Below, piece by piece: positions 10,785 through 22,647 of a stretch of 64,000 nt of DNA (position 1 is its first letter; the number at the start of each line of letters is the position of its first letter). The stretch is from Cephalopachus bancanus (Eukaryota; Chordata; Mammalia; Primates; Tarsiidae), in assembly GCA_027257055.1 (NCBI GenBank), contig JAPVLO010000003.1:9179501-9243500 (forward strand), written 5' to 3'. The notes under the pieces were generated by a model. It searched no databases. It saw only the letters and a program-made list of their open reading frames with translations, and was not told where the DNA came from. The translations under genes and the position numbers were made by a program.

Positions 10785-11280
10785 TGACCTGCTAATTTTT
10801 CTTGGAGAAATCTATCCAAAGGAAACATCCAAAAATATGGGCAAAGACTTTTGGTTCAATAATCTTGTCACTATATTATTTATGAGTGAACATTTTAAAA
10901 ATATTTAATTATCTGACTGCATAAAAATTCTAAAACAAACTGATAAATTAACAGGATAGAATGTTATGCAGTCATAAAAATTAAAAAGAATGTTTGCAAA
11001 GAGTAATGATACAGGAAACTGTTTAGTAAATGTTAATTGAAAAAAGGTAAAGCTATAGTTAGTTGCATGTGCATATAATTCATGGTTAGTAAAACAATAA
11101 TTGTTAGTGTATAGTCTTTTTCATTGAATATATGTGCGTAGAAAAGACTAGAAAGAATCCTTCCAAAGTTTTAACAGCGATTATCTGTGGATGGTGGTAT
11201 TATGAGTAATTTTTTTCATTTATGTCTATATTTTATAGAACTTTAAAAATAAACATGCTATTTTTAGCTAAGAAAAAAGA
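10785..11280 (+). mobile_element. Ancient LINE fragment (L1M/HAL1-like), 3' part
   Basis: AT-rich, with the order typical of L1M-type 3' regions: ccaaaaatatgggcaaagac, gttatgcagtcataaaaatt, tatctgtggatggtggtatt, and a terminal A-rich stretch. Heavily mutated, with no open frame. Confidence 0.55.
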
Positions 11281-11497
11281 CATGAAAAAGAGTTTGTAGA
11301 TAAGTAGTAGGAGGAAAGAATTTGCAACTGCAGAAAGGCAAACCATGAATTACCACACAGAAACAGAAACTCCTAATGTATTTTTTAAATGTGTACACAG
11401 TAACAAAGAACAGAAGAGAATTTGGAGAGATAAGAGTGGTTATGACAGCTCATCTTCTTTGGTGAGTAGGTTTATAAACTGGAAAAGAAATTAAAGA

Positions 11498-11783
11498 AGC
11501 CGGGCTCGGTGGCTCAGCCTGTAATCCCGCGCCTTTGGGAGGCTGAGGTGAGTGGATTGCCTTAGCCCGCGGGTTCGAGACCCGCCTGGGCAACTTGGTG
11601 AGACCTCATTTCTACAATAAATCAAAAAATCAGACAGGCATGGTAGCGCATGCCTGTAATTCCGGCTACTTGGAAGGCTGAGGCGGAAGGATCGCCGGAG
11701 CCCAGCAAGTCGAGGCGCCGTGGCCGGAAGCGGCCACTGCTCTCCAGTTTGGGCGACCGAGTGAGACTCCAACTCAAAAAAAA
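11498..11783 (+). mobile_element. Alu SINE, young lineage-specific subfamily
   Basis: Dimeric Alu with cagcctgtaatcccgcgcc and the aactcaaaaaa tail. Exact 15-bp duplication aaaagaaattaaaga at 11483-11497 and 11784-11798. Confidence 0.95.
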
Positions 11784-11894
11784 AAAAGAAATTAAAGAGA
11801 GAGCCTTTTAAATAAGTTCTCAGAGGATTCACTGTAAGAAAAAGTCTTGTACATTCAAACCTTCCTACTCATCTGATCTGATTTATAGCTTTTA

Positions 11895-12110
11895 TCTGTA
11901 GACCATATCTGTGTGTGCTTAGGCATGTTACTTCACAGTTTTGTGCCTCAGTTTATTCATTTGTCAAATGAAAGCAACATAAGAACTACTTTATAGCATT
12001 GCTATGGGTATTCAATGAGTTGGTACGTTTGAACTGCTTGATACCATGCCTGGCATATGGTACATGCTTATAGCTGTTATTATTATTGCCATTTATTATC
12101 ATTATTATTG
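11895..12110 (+). mobile_element. MIR SINE
   Basis: MIR core and tail recognisable: gcttaggcatgttacttcac, gtgcctcagtttattcattt, gggtattcaatgagttggta, taccatgcctggcatatggt, followed by att units. Confidence 0.8.
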
Positions 12111-12600
12111 TTATCCCAAGCAACTATATAATTGTTCCTCAGAGTTCAACATTAACTTAATAAATGTGACTCCTTCCCAAAACCCCAACCTATGAATGTT
12201 TACATTGATATTTTCAATTAAATTAACCATTATGAATTATTCACCTGCTTAGAGTTCAGTTATGGTCAAATCTCTTTATAATTTTCTGTTTATTCAAATA
12301 CCCACTAGTCTATCAGCAGAAAATATATTATCTCTTTTTTGTCGTATCCTTTCTCTCTTTCCCTCCCTCCCTCCACCAGAATTGCATAAAACCCCCCAGG
12401 GTTCTAGAGATATAGAGAGGCTAATCTGTTCATCATCAAGCATATTTTTGGCAGTGAATTGTGCTTGTCACTAGCACACAGAAGGGTGTGTGCTAAAGAC
12501 TGGTCCCACAAAGTCCCATGTGCCTTATCCACTGTTGGAACTATGCGCATGCTGGTCCTGACCTAGGAACAGCCTTCATCAGTACCTGTCATTGGTTTCT
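12111..12600. other. Unassigned sequence with a small CT-rich run
   Basis: A ctcc/ctct run lies at 12351-12375. Nothing else recognised. Confidence 0.4.
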
Positions 12601-12604
12601 CAAA

Positions 12605-12860
12605 GTTAATGCACTTTAGTCTTTACCAGAGGTTGCACACCAGGGACCCGCTGGCCACATTCAGCTCTCTGACACATTATTTGGGCTGAAGAAGCTTGGT
12701 ATCTTATTTGAAATAGTCAACAAGATTAGAAACATCACCAAAAAAATTTGTTTCTTGCTTCTACTAAAAAGGTATAAGATATGACTACACAAGGCCTATT
12801 CCCACATAGCAACAATTGGTGACATTGAAAAAGCAGTCTGCCTTACTCATTTGCACAATA
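12605..12860. mobile_element. Possible hAT (Charlie/Zaphod-type) relic
   Basis: Reads like the 'ggttgcacaccagggacccg ... tggccacattcagctctctg' ends of old mammalian hAT non-autonomous elements, followed by tatttgaaatagtcaacaag. Inverted ends could not be matched, so the call is tentative. Confidence 0.35.
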
Positions 12861-14285
12861 TGCCTGATCTCTTCGGGCTTCTGAGCTTGTGGCCCCTTGG
12901 CCTGGAAGTTCTTAGGAGTGGGATAACATGGAGTGTGTTAGCATTATTGCATCCTGCACCCTGAATATGTGTTCGGAAAAGTGGCTGAGAATGTGAGTGT
13001 CATAGATAGTGAGTTACCTAAATCTTGGTGATGTTAAACCTAGCTGAGAGTCCTTTACAATACTATGTAACTAAATTATCATTTCTTTGTCAGTAGTAAG
13101 AATTGCATCTTTCCTTGAAGATTGTAACCCTGAGTTTCTACTTTGCTAATTTGAGTTTGATTGTTTTAGACACACGTTTATGATTGTAACTGAACACAAT
13201 TTAAGTGACAAACCAATAAAAGGCATTACTCCCTCTAACAAAAGCAACAGTGCATCCTCAAAGATCTTCCCCTTCAGTATCAAAGCATAGTAAAATCAGC
13301 AGGGAAGAGTCAAAGAGGTCAGAAGCAACACTCTTTTTTGGTAACTAAAAATAAGACCAAAGAACACATCCAAACCCATAAGAGCCCAAAGTTGGATCCA
13401 ACCCCCTTTGTTTATTGAACTGAACCCTGGAGATAAACAAAGGAAGCAAGATGAAAAACAGCACGCTACGGGTGGGGGTGGGGGGCCGGTAAGGCAAAAT
13501 TGGAGAAAAGATCATCAGAGAAATGTGTGGGCAGCTGGAAAGACAAAACCATTCCCAGATGAATCTTCAGTGTGTGAGACAGAGAGAAATTTGAATGACC
13601 TAAGAGTCAATGAGATAATGGCAATTGTTTCTTCTATAGACAATTTGTTTGTTACCTTCTATTTCTATGAAGTGACCAGTGTGTCATAGAGAAATATGAA
13701 ACAATGAAAACTAAATTAGAAGTTCCACACTCTTCATTTTCTTAAAACCACACAAAGGCAAACAGACATGTGATACTCTGAGATTTCAAAGAAACTGTAG
13801 AGTCATGGTAACTTGATTCTAAAAACAGATGCTTGACAAGAAGTTATATTTAAATCAACCATCAATCTATCAGGACATAATTTCTAAATTTAGTAATAAA
13901 TAACCTTTCCATGTCATCCTCCCAATCACCATATCCAGAATTATACTTTACACTAAACAAGGTGCAGTATTTGATTTTTAACCATAGAAATGCCTAGAGG
14001 TTATTTTCATTCAGCCCAAGAACTTACATTTTAAATTTCAAAGGCAATGCAGCAAAAATGTAGAAGAGTGTTTGTAACCCACATATATTGGAGCGTGAAA
14101 AGTTAAACGGTGGAAATAATGTTGTTGGTCTCAGCAGTCCCAGAAATATACAGCTAAATGCTCTCTTTTATAGTGTTACTTGACAGAAAAACTTTTTTGG
14201 GGGGATACATAATATTTGAACAAATCTGTTTGACTCGGAAAATTTTAACATGATCTCAAATACAAACCTTCAAACTTTTTGTGGG
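12861..14285. other. Unassigned unique sequence
   Basis: About 1.4 kb with no recognised repeat or exon. The + frame at 13408-13689 spans a G-rich run and has no domain or splice context. Confidence 0.4.
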
Positions 14286-14477
14286 TTTATGTAAAAAAAG
14301 AAAATTATTTTTAAAAATATATAGGTAATAAGTGCTCATAATCAAATGTCCAAACTAGAACAAAGTACAAAGATAAAAGATGATGAAAAATGTGCAAAGA
14401 AGAAAGTGGTCATTGTTATAAGCCCATCACCCAAAATTGTCTTCTGTTTAGCATACCATCTCCTAGAAATTCTTTCT

Positions 14478-14777
14478 TTCTTTCTTTCTTTTTTGGAGTT
14501 AGAGTCTCACTCTTGTCGCTCAGGTTGGAGTGCAATGGCACACTCACAGCCACTGCAGCCTCTACCTGCTGGGCTTAGGCGAGCCTTCTACCTCAGCCTT
14601 CCAAAGTAACTGGAACTACAGACTCATGCCACCACGCCTGGCTAGTTTTTGTGATTTTTTGTAGAGACAAGGTCTCATCAAGTTGCTCAGGCTGGCTTGA
14701 ACCCCTGGGCTCAGATAATCCTTTCATCTCAGCCTCCTAAAGTGCTGGGATTACAGGCTGAGCCACCACGTCCAGCC
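14478..14777 (-). mobile_element. Alu SINE, older
   Basis: Reverse Alu with both monomers, with a (tttc)n tail. Imperfect target duplication agaaattctttct (14465-14477) and agaaattatttct (14778-14790). It has the tggagttagagtctcactct start shared by the tarsier-type Alus. Confidence 0.9.
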
Positions 14778-14819
14778 AGAAATTATTTCTAAACAAGTTT
14801 ATGCCATATGTGCTATTGT

Positions 14820-15175
14820 AATCTATCATTTTCACCACATAGTACAACATAGACACTTAACATATAAGCAGATACAGATTTTATCATTGTTTTAAATGAA
14901 TGTATAGTATTCCACTGTACATATCTATCATAACTTGAAAACAAATTCCTACAGATAAACATTTTACTTTTTGATTTGTTTTGCTTTTGAGACAGTAGTC
15001 TCACTATGTTGTCCAGGCTGGCCTCAAACTCTTGGGGTCAAATGATCCTCTCACCTCAACCTCCCGAGTAGCTGGGACTACAGGCTAGGACTTACCTCAC
15101 TGGTTGCATTTCTTTTTTATAGTCATAAATAAATGCAGCCTTGATCATCTTTGTACTAACACATGCTCAAAGATT
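14820..15175 (-). mobile_element. Ancient LINE fragment (L1M/HAL1-like)
   Basis: AT-rich relic in reverse orientation (aatgaatgtatagtattcca and agtcataaataaatgcagcc are typical), interrupted by a partial Alu. Identification is by recalled pattern. Confidence 0.5.
14978..15086 (-). mobile_element. Partial Alu / monomer, reverse
   Basis: From gagacagtagtctcactatg through ggtcaaatgatcctctcacc to agctgggactacaggc. It lacks the other monomer. Ancient by divergence and lying inside a LINE relic. Confidence 0.7.
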
Positions 15176-15289
15176 CTTTAGTAGGTTTGCTAAATAGAAT
15201 AGACAAACTCTACATATTGATACCCACAGCTAAACTGGCCCCTGTAAAATGCAGCATTTCATGAACAGAGTATAAGGAAGTCCAGGTAT

Positions 15290-16400
15290 TTGTTTTTTAA
15301 TTATCATAGAGTGAAATTTAATTTTTTTATTCTGATAAACAGTACTAAGAATCTTAACACGTGTGAATTTGTGTTACCATGACAATAATCAGGATACATT
15401 TGGTTTGATCTCCTTGAAAAACTCCTCGGAGCTATCCCTTTATAGTCAAACTCCAAACACCCAAAACCCTAGCAACCACTGATCTATTCTCTGTAGCCGT
15501 AATTTTGTCTTTTCAAGAATGCTATATAAATGAAATCATAGAGTAAGAAAGCTTTGAGACTGGCTTCTTTTACTCAGCACAGCACTTTTGAGATTCGCCC
15601 ACATTGTTGCTTGTATTAATAGTTCTGGCTTTATTATTGTTGCAGTTGTTGCGAAGTAGTATTTCATTATATGGATGTATCATAGTCTGTTTACACACTT
15701 ACCCATTAAGTAATATTTTCCCCACAGTTTTAGGCAGTTATGAACAGAGCTGCTATAAACATTCACATACAAGTCTTTTTGTGTGTGAATATAAATTTTC
15801 ACTTCTCTAGCATAAATACCCAGGAGTGGGGTTGCCGAGTCATATGATAAGCGCCTGTTTCGCTTTACAAGAAACTGCTAAGCTATTCTCCAGGGTGTTT
15901 GTAGCATTTTGCACTTTCACCAGCAATGTCTAAGTTTCCCAATTGTTCCACATACTTTTCAGCACTTGATGTTTTCAGTATTTTTTTTACTTTAGCCATT
16001 CTAATAAATATATATAGATATGAGTAACCTGGTTTTTCATCTTCTTATAACATTTGTATCAGTCTTTAAATTCTCTCCAATCTATTATTGTTTTGCTTTA
16101 TATTTTCTTTGATTACTAAAAAGATTGAACATCTTTTCATGCTTATTGACCTTTTTAATCCAAAGTTTATTCTTTTCCTATTTATGTGTTAAAGCTCTTG
16201 TTGAACCAAGTGTTTTAACTCCCTGATTGCTACATACGTTGCAAATATTTTTTCCCATATTGCGTCTTTTTTTTTTTAATCTATAAATCTTCTCCTTTAG
16301 GGCTTCTGGCTTTGATGTTTCCAGATTCCTTCTCATTTCAAGATGATAGAAATATTCACCCCCAAGTTTCTTCAAGCACTTGCATGAATTACTAAACATT
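15290..16400 (-). mobile_element. L1M-type LINE, 3' region, reverse
   Basis: Recognisable reverse-oriented old L1 sequence: aacactccaaacacccaaaa-type start, acttctctagcataaatacc, caggagtggggttgccgagt, catatgataagc, ctgctaagctattctccagg, gattgaacatcttttcatgc and ttgcaaatattttttcccat occur in the expected order. Many indels and no usable frame. Confidence 0.75.
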
Positions 16401-17157
16401 CAACTTTATTAGTACCAGTCGCCTTAGCCTGAGTCCCTGGGGGAGGCTCTGAAACGGGTTAAGGGTCAGGGCAGTCAGCTGTACTCATTGTTTTACAATG
16501 AAAACTTTTTCAAAGTGTTTCCCTATCAGCAGGGATTATTTTATACAACCACATCAAAATGTTATATAAAACATTCTTCCAAGATTTAAAGTAAAAGTGC
16601 AGAGATATACCATGGGTAGGGAGACTGCTCATTACTAGAGGTCCTGATTTAGACTCTACGCACACCAAAGAACAGTTTTAGTGAGTAAATGGCATTAATG
16701 CTGACTAAGCAGGGGCTGCCCTGAAAGAGATCTTCAGGATAAAGACAGAGGCAGAGGCTCCATGACTGGGATCTATGTTGGGGAAATCCAGGGAAACAAA
16801 CTACAGAAAGGAGAGAAAAAAAATTAATATGCAAAACAGTTAACGGCACAAGAGAAAAGAAACACTATGAGTGAGACAGGAGTTTGTAAGAATGTTCCAC
16901 AAAGCAAATGATTGGATATTAATTCACGGCAGCTGGAGATGGTATGCCCACCACAAAGGAGAAGAAAAAAGTCATGAATGTCAAGGACCCTGGGGCAGGT
17001 AGTCCTGACTAGGTCAGCAACTGCTTAGGGAGAGATTAGAGCTATATATATCATAGCAAAGGCAAAATCTGTAATTTGTTGTAATTGTAACTCTTTAGTA
17101 AAATAAACGAATGGTTTGTCTGTATCTCATAAATAAATTATTTGCAAACTCATCCTC
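16401..17157. other. Unassigned unique sequence
   Basis: No recognised repeat or exon. Confidence 0.4.
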
Positions 17158-17442
17158 TTTTTTTTTAGTTAGAGTCTCACTCTGTCGCCCAGGCTAGAGT
17201 ACAGTGGCACACTCACAGCCACCGCGTCAACCCACTGGGCTCTGGCGATCTTTCTGCCTTAGCCTTCCAAGTAGCTGAAACTACAGGCGTGTGCTACCAC
17301 ACCTGGCTAATTTTCTAGTTATTGTAGAGACAAGGTCTCACCAAGTTGCCCAGGTAGGTCTTGAACCCTCGGGCTCAGGCAATCCACTCGCCTCAGCCTC
17401 CCAGAGTGCCAGGATTACAGACTGAGCCACAGAGCCCAGCCC
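17158..17442 (-). mobile_element. Alu SINE
   Basis: Reverse Alu from the T tract (gttagagtctcactctgtcg) to gagccacagagcccagcc. Short flanking match ctcatcc on both sides. Confidence 0.9.
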
Positions 17443-17559
17443 TCATCCCATTTTAAAGACCCCACTTAAGAAACCCAGATGCTCCTCAGTTATGTTAAAA
17501 ATTCCAAACTTCTGTCATATCCAGGACAGGAACAACAAACATATCCTCTTTTTTAATTT

Positions 17560-17856
17560 TTTTTTTTTTTTTTTTTGAGTTAGAGTCTCACTCTGTCACC
17601 CAGACTGGCGTGCTGTGGCCGCTCCTGGCCACCGCAGCCTCAACCTGCTGGGCTCCGGCGATCCTTCCGCCTCAGTCTTCCAAGTAGCTGGAACTACAGG
17701 CGCGCGCTACCACGCCCAGCTAATTTTTGATTTTATTGTAGAGATGAGGTCTCACCAAGTTGCCCAGGCGGATCTCGAACCCTCGGGCTCAGGCAATCCA
17801 CTCATCTCAGCCTCCCAAAGTGCTGGGATTACAGGCTGAGCCACCGAGCCCAGCTT
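17560..17856 (-). mobile_element. Alu SINE, young lineage-specific subfamily
   Basis: Reverse Alu with a long T tract, ccgctcctggccaccgcagc, ggcgatccttccgcctcagt and end tacaggctgagccaccgagc. It is inserted at or next to the T-rich 3' end of the L1 at 17860. Confidence 0.92.
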
Positions 17857-17859
17857 AAA

Positions 17860-18214
17860 TTTTTTTTATTTTAAAGATGTGGGATACAATTCAGGGTTAG
17901 GCATACAAGTGTTCATTATGCAGGTGCCTTTGTTGTGTGTCCCCTCCCCTGGCAGTTTCCCACTACTGCCAATCTCTTTCTTACAGTATTATGATAATGG
18001 TTCAATGCCCGCTTATAAGAGAGAACATGCGGTACTCAGTTCTATGTTTCTGCAGCAGATCACTCAGTATTATAGACTCTAAGTCCATCCAAGTTGTTGT
18101 GAAGTTCATAATTTTGTCCTTCTTTATGGTTGTGTAATATTCCATCATGTATATGTACTGCTTTGTTTTTTTATCCAGTCCTCTTTCGATGGGTAGCACT
18201 TTTTCATTACACAC
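17860..18214 (-). mobile_element. 5'-truncated L1, end of ORF2 and 3' UTR
   Basis: The minus-strand frame 18214-18002 (70 codons) encodes the C-terminal end of the L1 reverse transcriptase/endonuclease protein ORF2p. The stretch YIYMMEYYTTIKKDKIMNFT followed by TTWMDLESIILSDLLQ is the familiar L1 signature, as is the MFSLISG ending. The 3' UTR runs left to a T-rich tail near 17860. No start, RT core or endonuclease is present, so it cannot move. An intact short frame suggests it is much younger than the L1M relics nearby. Confidence 0.9.
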
Positions 18215-18520
18215 TAATGGGGTTGCTGCTATGTGCCGTCAACTGTACTAGGTCCTACCCATGCCTTGAAGAAGCTCACAACTCAGAGGAGAGAGAAAGA
18301 GAACAAGAATTACAATATCACATGAAGCAAGCTATGATGAAGGTATAAGCCAGGTCTTGAGGAAGCACAAAGGAGAAACAGTTCAGCCTGAAAGTTCTGA
18401 GAAAGTTTCCAAGAGGAGTCGATAGTTGAACTGAATCTAAAAAGCTGAGAATTTCTCCAAAGTTAGAGGAGTTTTTCAGGATGGATGTGTTAAAAACATA
18501 AAAGCACAGGAAATTGAACA
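18215..18520. mobile_element. Ancient interspersed repeat, family uncertain
   Basis: Follows the common mammalian pattern 'tatgtgccgtcaactgtact ... tgccttgaagaagctcacaa ... gagaacaagaattacaatat'. The same family appears at 30660-30760, 49870-50075 and 50770-51700. I cannot name it firmly (L2- or MIR-associated). Confidence 0.4.
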
Positions 18521-18779
18521 AAACAAGGTGGGCGTGGCAGAGTCACTTACTGTCTATGGCCAGAGCCCAGGAAAGTCACTCAGTGAAGAGTGGCAGCAGA
18601 TGAGGGAACAAGGTTGTCCAAGGCCAACTCAGGAAGGACCGAGGAACCATGCCAGAGGGCTTGGGGTCTTTGTGTCTCCTCCACTTCTATGCCAGCCTGA
18701 AATATGCTTACAATGGAGGAGATTCCTATCTTCATTGGTCTCATGCATGGAAACACCCTTGCTATTGAGGCAGCAGGGT

Positions 18780-18951
18780 AGTTAAGTGTGAATACTCTGA
18801 AACTAAATGGTCTGGTTTTAAATCCCATTCTTAGCTTAGTGACCCTGGACAAGCTATTTTCCATCTCTGTGTCTCAGTTTTCTCGTTTATAAAGAGAGGA
18901 TAGTAATAGTAACTGTCCTATAATTTTGTGGCAAGGATCAATGAGTCAATG
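18780..18951 (+). mobile_element. MIR SINE, left half (split)
   Basis: Clear MIR: tggtctggttttaaatccca, gtgaccctggacaagctatt, gtgtctcagttttctcgttt, then ggcaaggatcaatgagtcaa. It stops where the Tigger element begins and resumes at 20808. Confidence 0.85.
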
Positions 18952-19181
18952 CAGTCATGTATGGCTTAATTATGGATACTTTCTAAGAAATGTGTCAGGA
19001 GGCAATTCCGTTATTGCGTGAACATCGTACAGAGTACTTACACAAGCCTGAGTGGTATAGCACAACTACTCACCTGGGCTGTATGGGAGAGTATTGTTCC
19101 TAGGCTGCAAACCTGTGTAGCATGTTACTGTGCTGAATACTGTAGGCAACTGTAGCATAATGATAAAAATTTTGGGTTTTT

Positions 19182-19471
19182 TTTTTTGTTTTTTTTTTTT
19201 GAGTTGGAATCTCACTCCCTCCATCACCCAGGCTGGAGTGCAGTGGCGCACTCACAGCTACCCCAATTCGACCTGCTGGACTCCACCTCAGCCTTCCAAG
19301 TAGCCAGAACTACAGGCGCATGCTACCATGCCCGGCTAATTTTTGATTTATGGTAGAGACGAGGTCTTGCCAAGTTGCCCAGGCTAGTCTTGAACCTGAG
19401 GGCTCAGGCAATATACTCACCTTGGCCTCCCAAGGTGCTGGGATTACAGGCTGAGCCATCTAGTCCAGCCA
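19182..19471 (-). mobile_element. Alu SINE inside Tigger
   Basis: Reverse Alu with T-rich tail, gagttggaatctcactccct and end ggctgagccatctagtccag. Interrupts the Tigger between tttgg-rich and aacatttgtgtttctaaaca sequence. Confidence 0.9.
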
Positions 19472-19912
19472 ACATTTGTGTTTCTAAACATAGAAAAGGT
19501 TCAGTAACAATGTGGTATAAGAGACTTTTTTCAAATGGATCTCTTGTGTGAGGTGTTTACCACAAATGGAGCATGCAGGACCGGACATCTGGGTGAATCA
19601 GTGAGTGTGTGGTGAGTATAAAGGCCTAGGACATTCCTGTATACTACTGTAGACATTATGAACACTGTACGCTTAGGCTACACTAAATTTATTTTTTAAA
19701 TATTTTTCTGTCTCTAATGATAAGTTAACCCTGGCTTAATTATTTTACTTAAAAAGTTTACTATTTAAACTTTTTAAATTTTTAAAAAAATTTTTTACTT
19801 TGGCACCTTAAAAAAAAGCTTAAAACACCATATTGTACAGCTGTACAAAAATATCTTATTTCTTTATATCCTCAGTCTATGTGCTTTTTTTCTGTTTTAA
19901 AATTTATTTATT

Positions 19913-20222
19913 GGTCAGGTACAGTAACTCATGCCTGTAATCCTAGCACTTTGGGAGGCTGAGGTGGGATGATTGATTACTTGAGCCCAAGAGTTCAAGG
20001 CCAACCCTCGGCAGCATAGAGAGACCTCTTCTCTACCAAAAAAAAAAAAAAGAAAAGTTGTCGGGCATGGTGGTGTGTGCCTGTAGTCCTAGCCACTCAG
20101 GAGGCTGATGCAGAAGGATTGCCTGAACCCAGAAGGTTGAGAATGCGATGAACTGTGATCATGCCACTGCACTCCAGCCTGGCCAAGTGCAGTGTGACAC
20201 TGACTCAAAAATAAAATAAAAT
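19913..20222 (+). mobile_element. Alu SINE inside Tigger, old (AluJ-like)
   Basis: Forward Alu with ggtcaggtacagtaactcat, cctgtaatcctagcactttg, two A-rich tracts and a (AAAT)n tail. Flanks aaaatttatttat and aaaatgtatttat are a degenerate target duplication. It is of the older general-primate type rather than the lineage-specific one. Confidence 0.88.
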
Positions 20223-20807
20223 GTATTTATTTTTACTTTTTAAACTTTTTTGTTGAAAACTATGACATAAGCACACACATCAGCCTAGTTCTACACAGGG
20301 TTAGGATAATCAATATCACTGTCTTTTGCTTCCAAATTCTGTCCCACTGAAAAGTCTTCAAGGACAATAATATGCATGAAGCTGTCATCTCCTATGATTA
20401 GTTAGTAACACCTTCTTCCAGAATATCTCTGGAAGGACCTTCCTGACGCTATTTTACAATTAACTCTAAAAAAATAAATAAATAAATAGAAGGAGTATAC
20501 TTTAAAAAATGATAAAAAGTATGGTATAGTAAATCCATAAACCAGAAACACAATCATATATTATCATTAACAAGTACTAGATATTGTACATAATTGTGTA
20601 TGCAAGACTTTTTTATGACTGGAAGTATAGTGGGTTTGTCTACACCCGAATCACCACAAGCACGTGAGTAATGCATTACATTTGAATATTAAGACAACAA
20701 CGATGTCACTAGGCAATAGGAATTTTTCAGCACCTTTATAATCTTATGGAGCCGACATTGTGTATATATGATCGGTGTTGACCAAAATGTTATGTGTCAC
20801 ATGACTC

Positions 20808-20880
20808 TTATAGAAGTACTTGGAACATAGCTCACAAGTAGTCAGCATTCAATAAATATTAGATCTTATTGTTATTATAT
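20808..20880 (+). mobile_element. MIR SINE, right half
   Basis: Continuation of the MIR left at 18951: agaagtacttggaacatagc ... agtcagcattcaataaatat, then tta/tat units. Confidence 0.8.
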
Positions 20881-22570
20881 GGAATTGGCATATTCAGAAA
20901 TTAATAATATGCTTCTAAAATAATATTCTTTTTCATCATATGCTTCCCTTTCCAGTAGTCTACATGTGACTTTTTGTTTTCTTTTCACAGCCCTGCCCTG
21001 CCCTGCCCTGCCCCCTGAGGACAACATCCTTCCTTAAAAATCACTTCTAAAGCAGAGCAGCATGTTGCTATTGTCAGGCTGGTCTTGTGTGATCCCTGTC
21101 CAGCCTGGCTGCTAGTCAGAAATGAACATATAAGTCACAGTCAGGCCAGCTGTGCCAACAGAACATAGACTGGGCAGGGGAAGGCTTGGCCCAGGGCTCC
21201 CTGATTATGGCACTATGGAGATAGACTTTCCATTCTAGAAACCAGGATACCTCCACCGGAGGCATTCCATTTAACTTTCTGAAACAGCAACCTGCCAACT
21301 CTGTGGGGAGTAAAAATAATAAAAAGGTGTCCGTGGGAGAGAAGTCAGAGCCCAGGCAGGGAATAAGTGAACAGCTGCAAAGCTGCAAGGGGCGCTTCTG
21401 AGTTCCTTCTAAACTAACCACAAATGGGTGCGGTTAGTTGCCAGCTTGGCAAGCTATGTTTCACGGTCAAATTTATGATCTAGAGTGAATTCAGCAAGGT
21501 ACAGTGGCTTAAGGACAATAAAACACCAATTTCAGAGTAGTCTCTAGCACATTTCACACAAAGTCCCAATGTGGTCATTCATGCAAAAGCTCCTCCTGCA
21601 ATTCCAGTGTCTGCACATGACCGGGCATTTCACCCAGGAGCGCCATGAGAAAAAGGTGATCGTAGGCCCATAGGCTACTTCTGAACTCAAAGAGCAGAAG
21701 CCAAATATTGGGATGCTCTCTAAGCCTCAGTGTGTCCAGCAGCAGCTTTGGGTGTAGCAATTTTGGTTATCTTAGTATCACAAAGAACCTTAGCTTTCAT
21801 CTTGTCCAATGAGACACATAAAAGATTAGGGAAACTGAGACAAAGAAAACTCAAGTAGCCTGCCCATGGATATTTTTAGTGACACAGATAGAGCTCTGGA
21901 TATTTGGCTGCTAACCTGTCTGTGTGTTAGGATGATTAAATTATAAAGGTGCCAGCAAGTTTATAGCAAATATTGCATAACCGAAGAGCCCAAGTTTCAC
22001 CTGCCTGTGACTATAAATTAGTTCATATCAAAATCTCCTAAACTTTGTCAGCTCTGCAGCTCCACTTGCTCATTCAGGAATTTATCCCTCTCCCAAAGGC
22101 TTCCCTACCCATGGCCTTCTGCTTTGTCCTGCTTAGGGACTGTCTGCAGCCCCCTAGCTATAGAGACTCAGCCTAGCTGTGCCCTACTACCTGCTAGGAC
22201 AATTCTGTTAGGTCTTTTCCGATATGTCCTTGAGTTCTGCACATTTCCCCTGACCAGTCTCTGAGTCAAAATGAACACTGTGGTCTGGGGAGCAGAACTG
22301 AGGCCAGGGTAGAAAGGAGGGCACAGGGCATTCACATGTCTTTGATCACCTTGGTCCTAAAGCCAGACTGTATATACCCCAAGCCTCTCTAGTTTTTCAC
22401 AAACTCAGGTCCCCTGTTGTAACTTACCCCCGGCACCATTCCCACAGGGACTCACAACTAGCCCTCAGGCATGAGACGGAAGTGAGGAAAAGTTTGCAGG
22501 AAATATCCGTACAATCCCTGCCTTCCTATCCTTCCATAGTCATTGTCTCCCCTCACACCTTCCCAAATGT
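20881..22570. other. Unassigned unique sequence
   Basis: Contains a short (CCCTG)4 run at 20990-21014 and a faint reverse MIR-like segment near 21790-21900. No exon recognised. The minus-strand frames at 21116-21421 and 21575-21760 have no domain. Confidence 0.4.
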
Positions 22571-22573
<3 letters not shown>

Positions 22574-22623
<50 letters not shown>

Positions 22624-22647
22624 CACACACACACTCACACACACAAG
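22574..22647. repeat. (AC)n microsatellite
   Basis: About 37 AC units, the last third interrupted by tc. Likely variable in length between individuals. Confidence 0.95.

Larger units (their letters stand above)
18952..20807. mobile_element. Tigger-family DNA transposon (non-coding copy)
   Basis: Begins cagtcatgtatggcttaatt and ends ttatgtgtcacatgactct, so the ends are inverted repeats (cagtcatg against agtcatgtg on the other strand). Interior strings such as ctgtaggcaactgtagcata, gtacagctgtacaaaaatat and tcaccacaagcacgtgagta match the mammalian Tigger (pogo-type Tc1/mariner) consensus as I recall it. The host sequence is an MIR, and two Alus lie inside. Net Tigger sequence is about 1.26 kb. 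No transposase frame is visible. Confidence 0.85.

Noticed and set aside
13408..13689. 93-codon + frame
   Set aside because: Crosses a G-rich simple run and shows no motif. Nothing supports transcription.
22574..22647. Regular spacing suggestive of a repeat array
   Set aside because: Simple (AC)n. No CRISPR-like repeat/spacer pattern exists anywhere, and the DNA is plainly mammalian.
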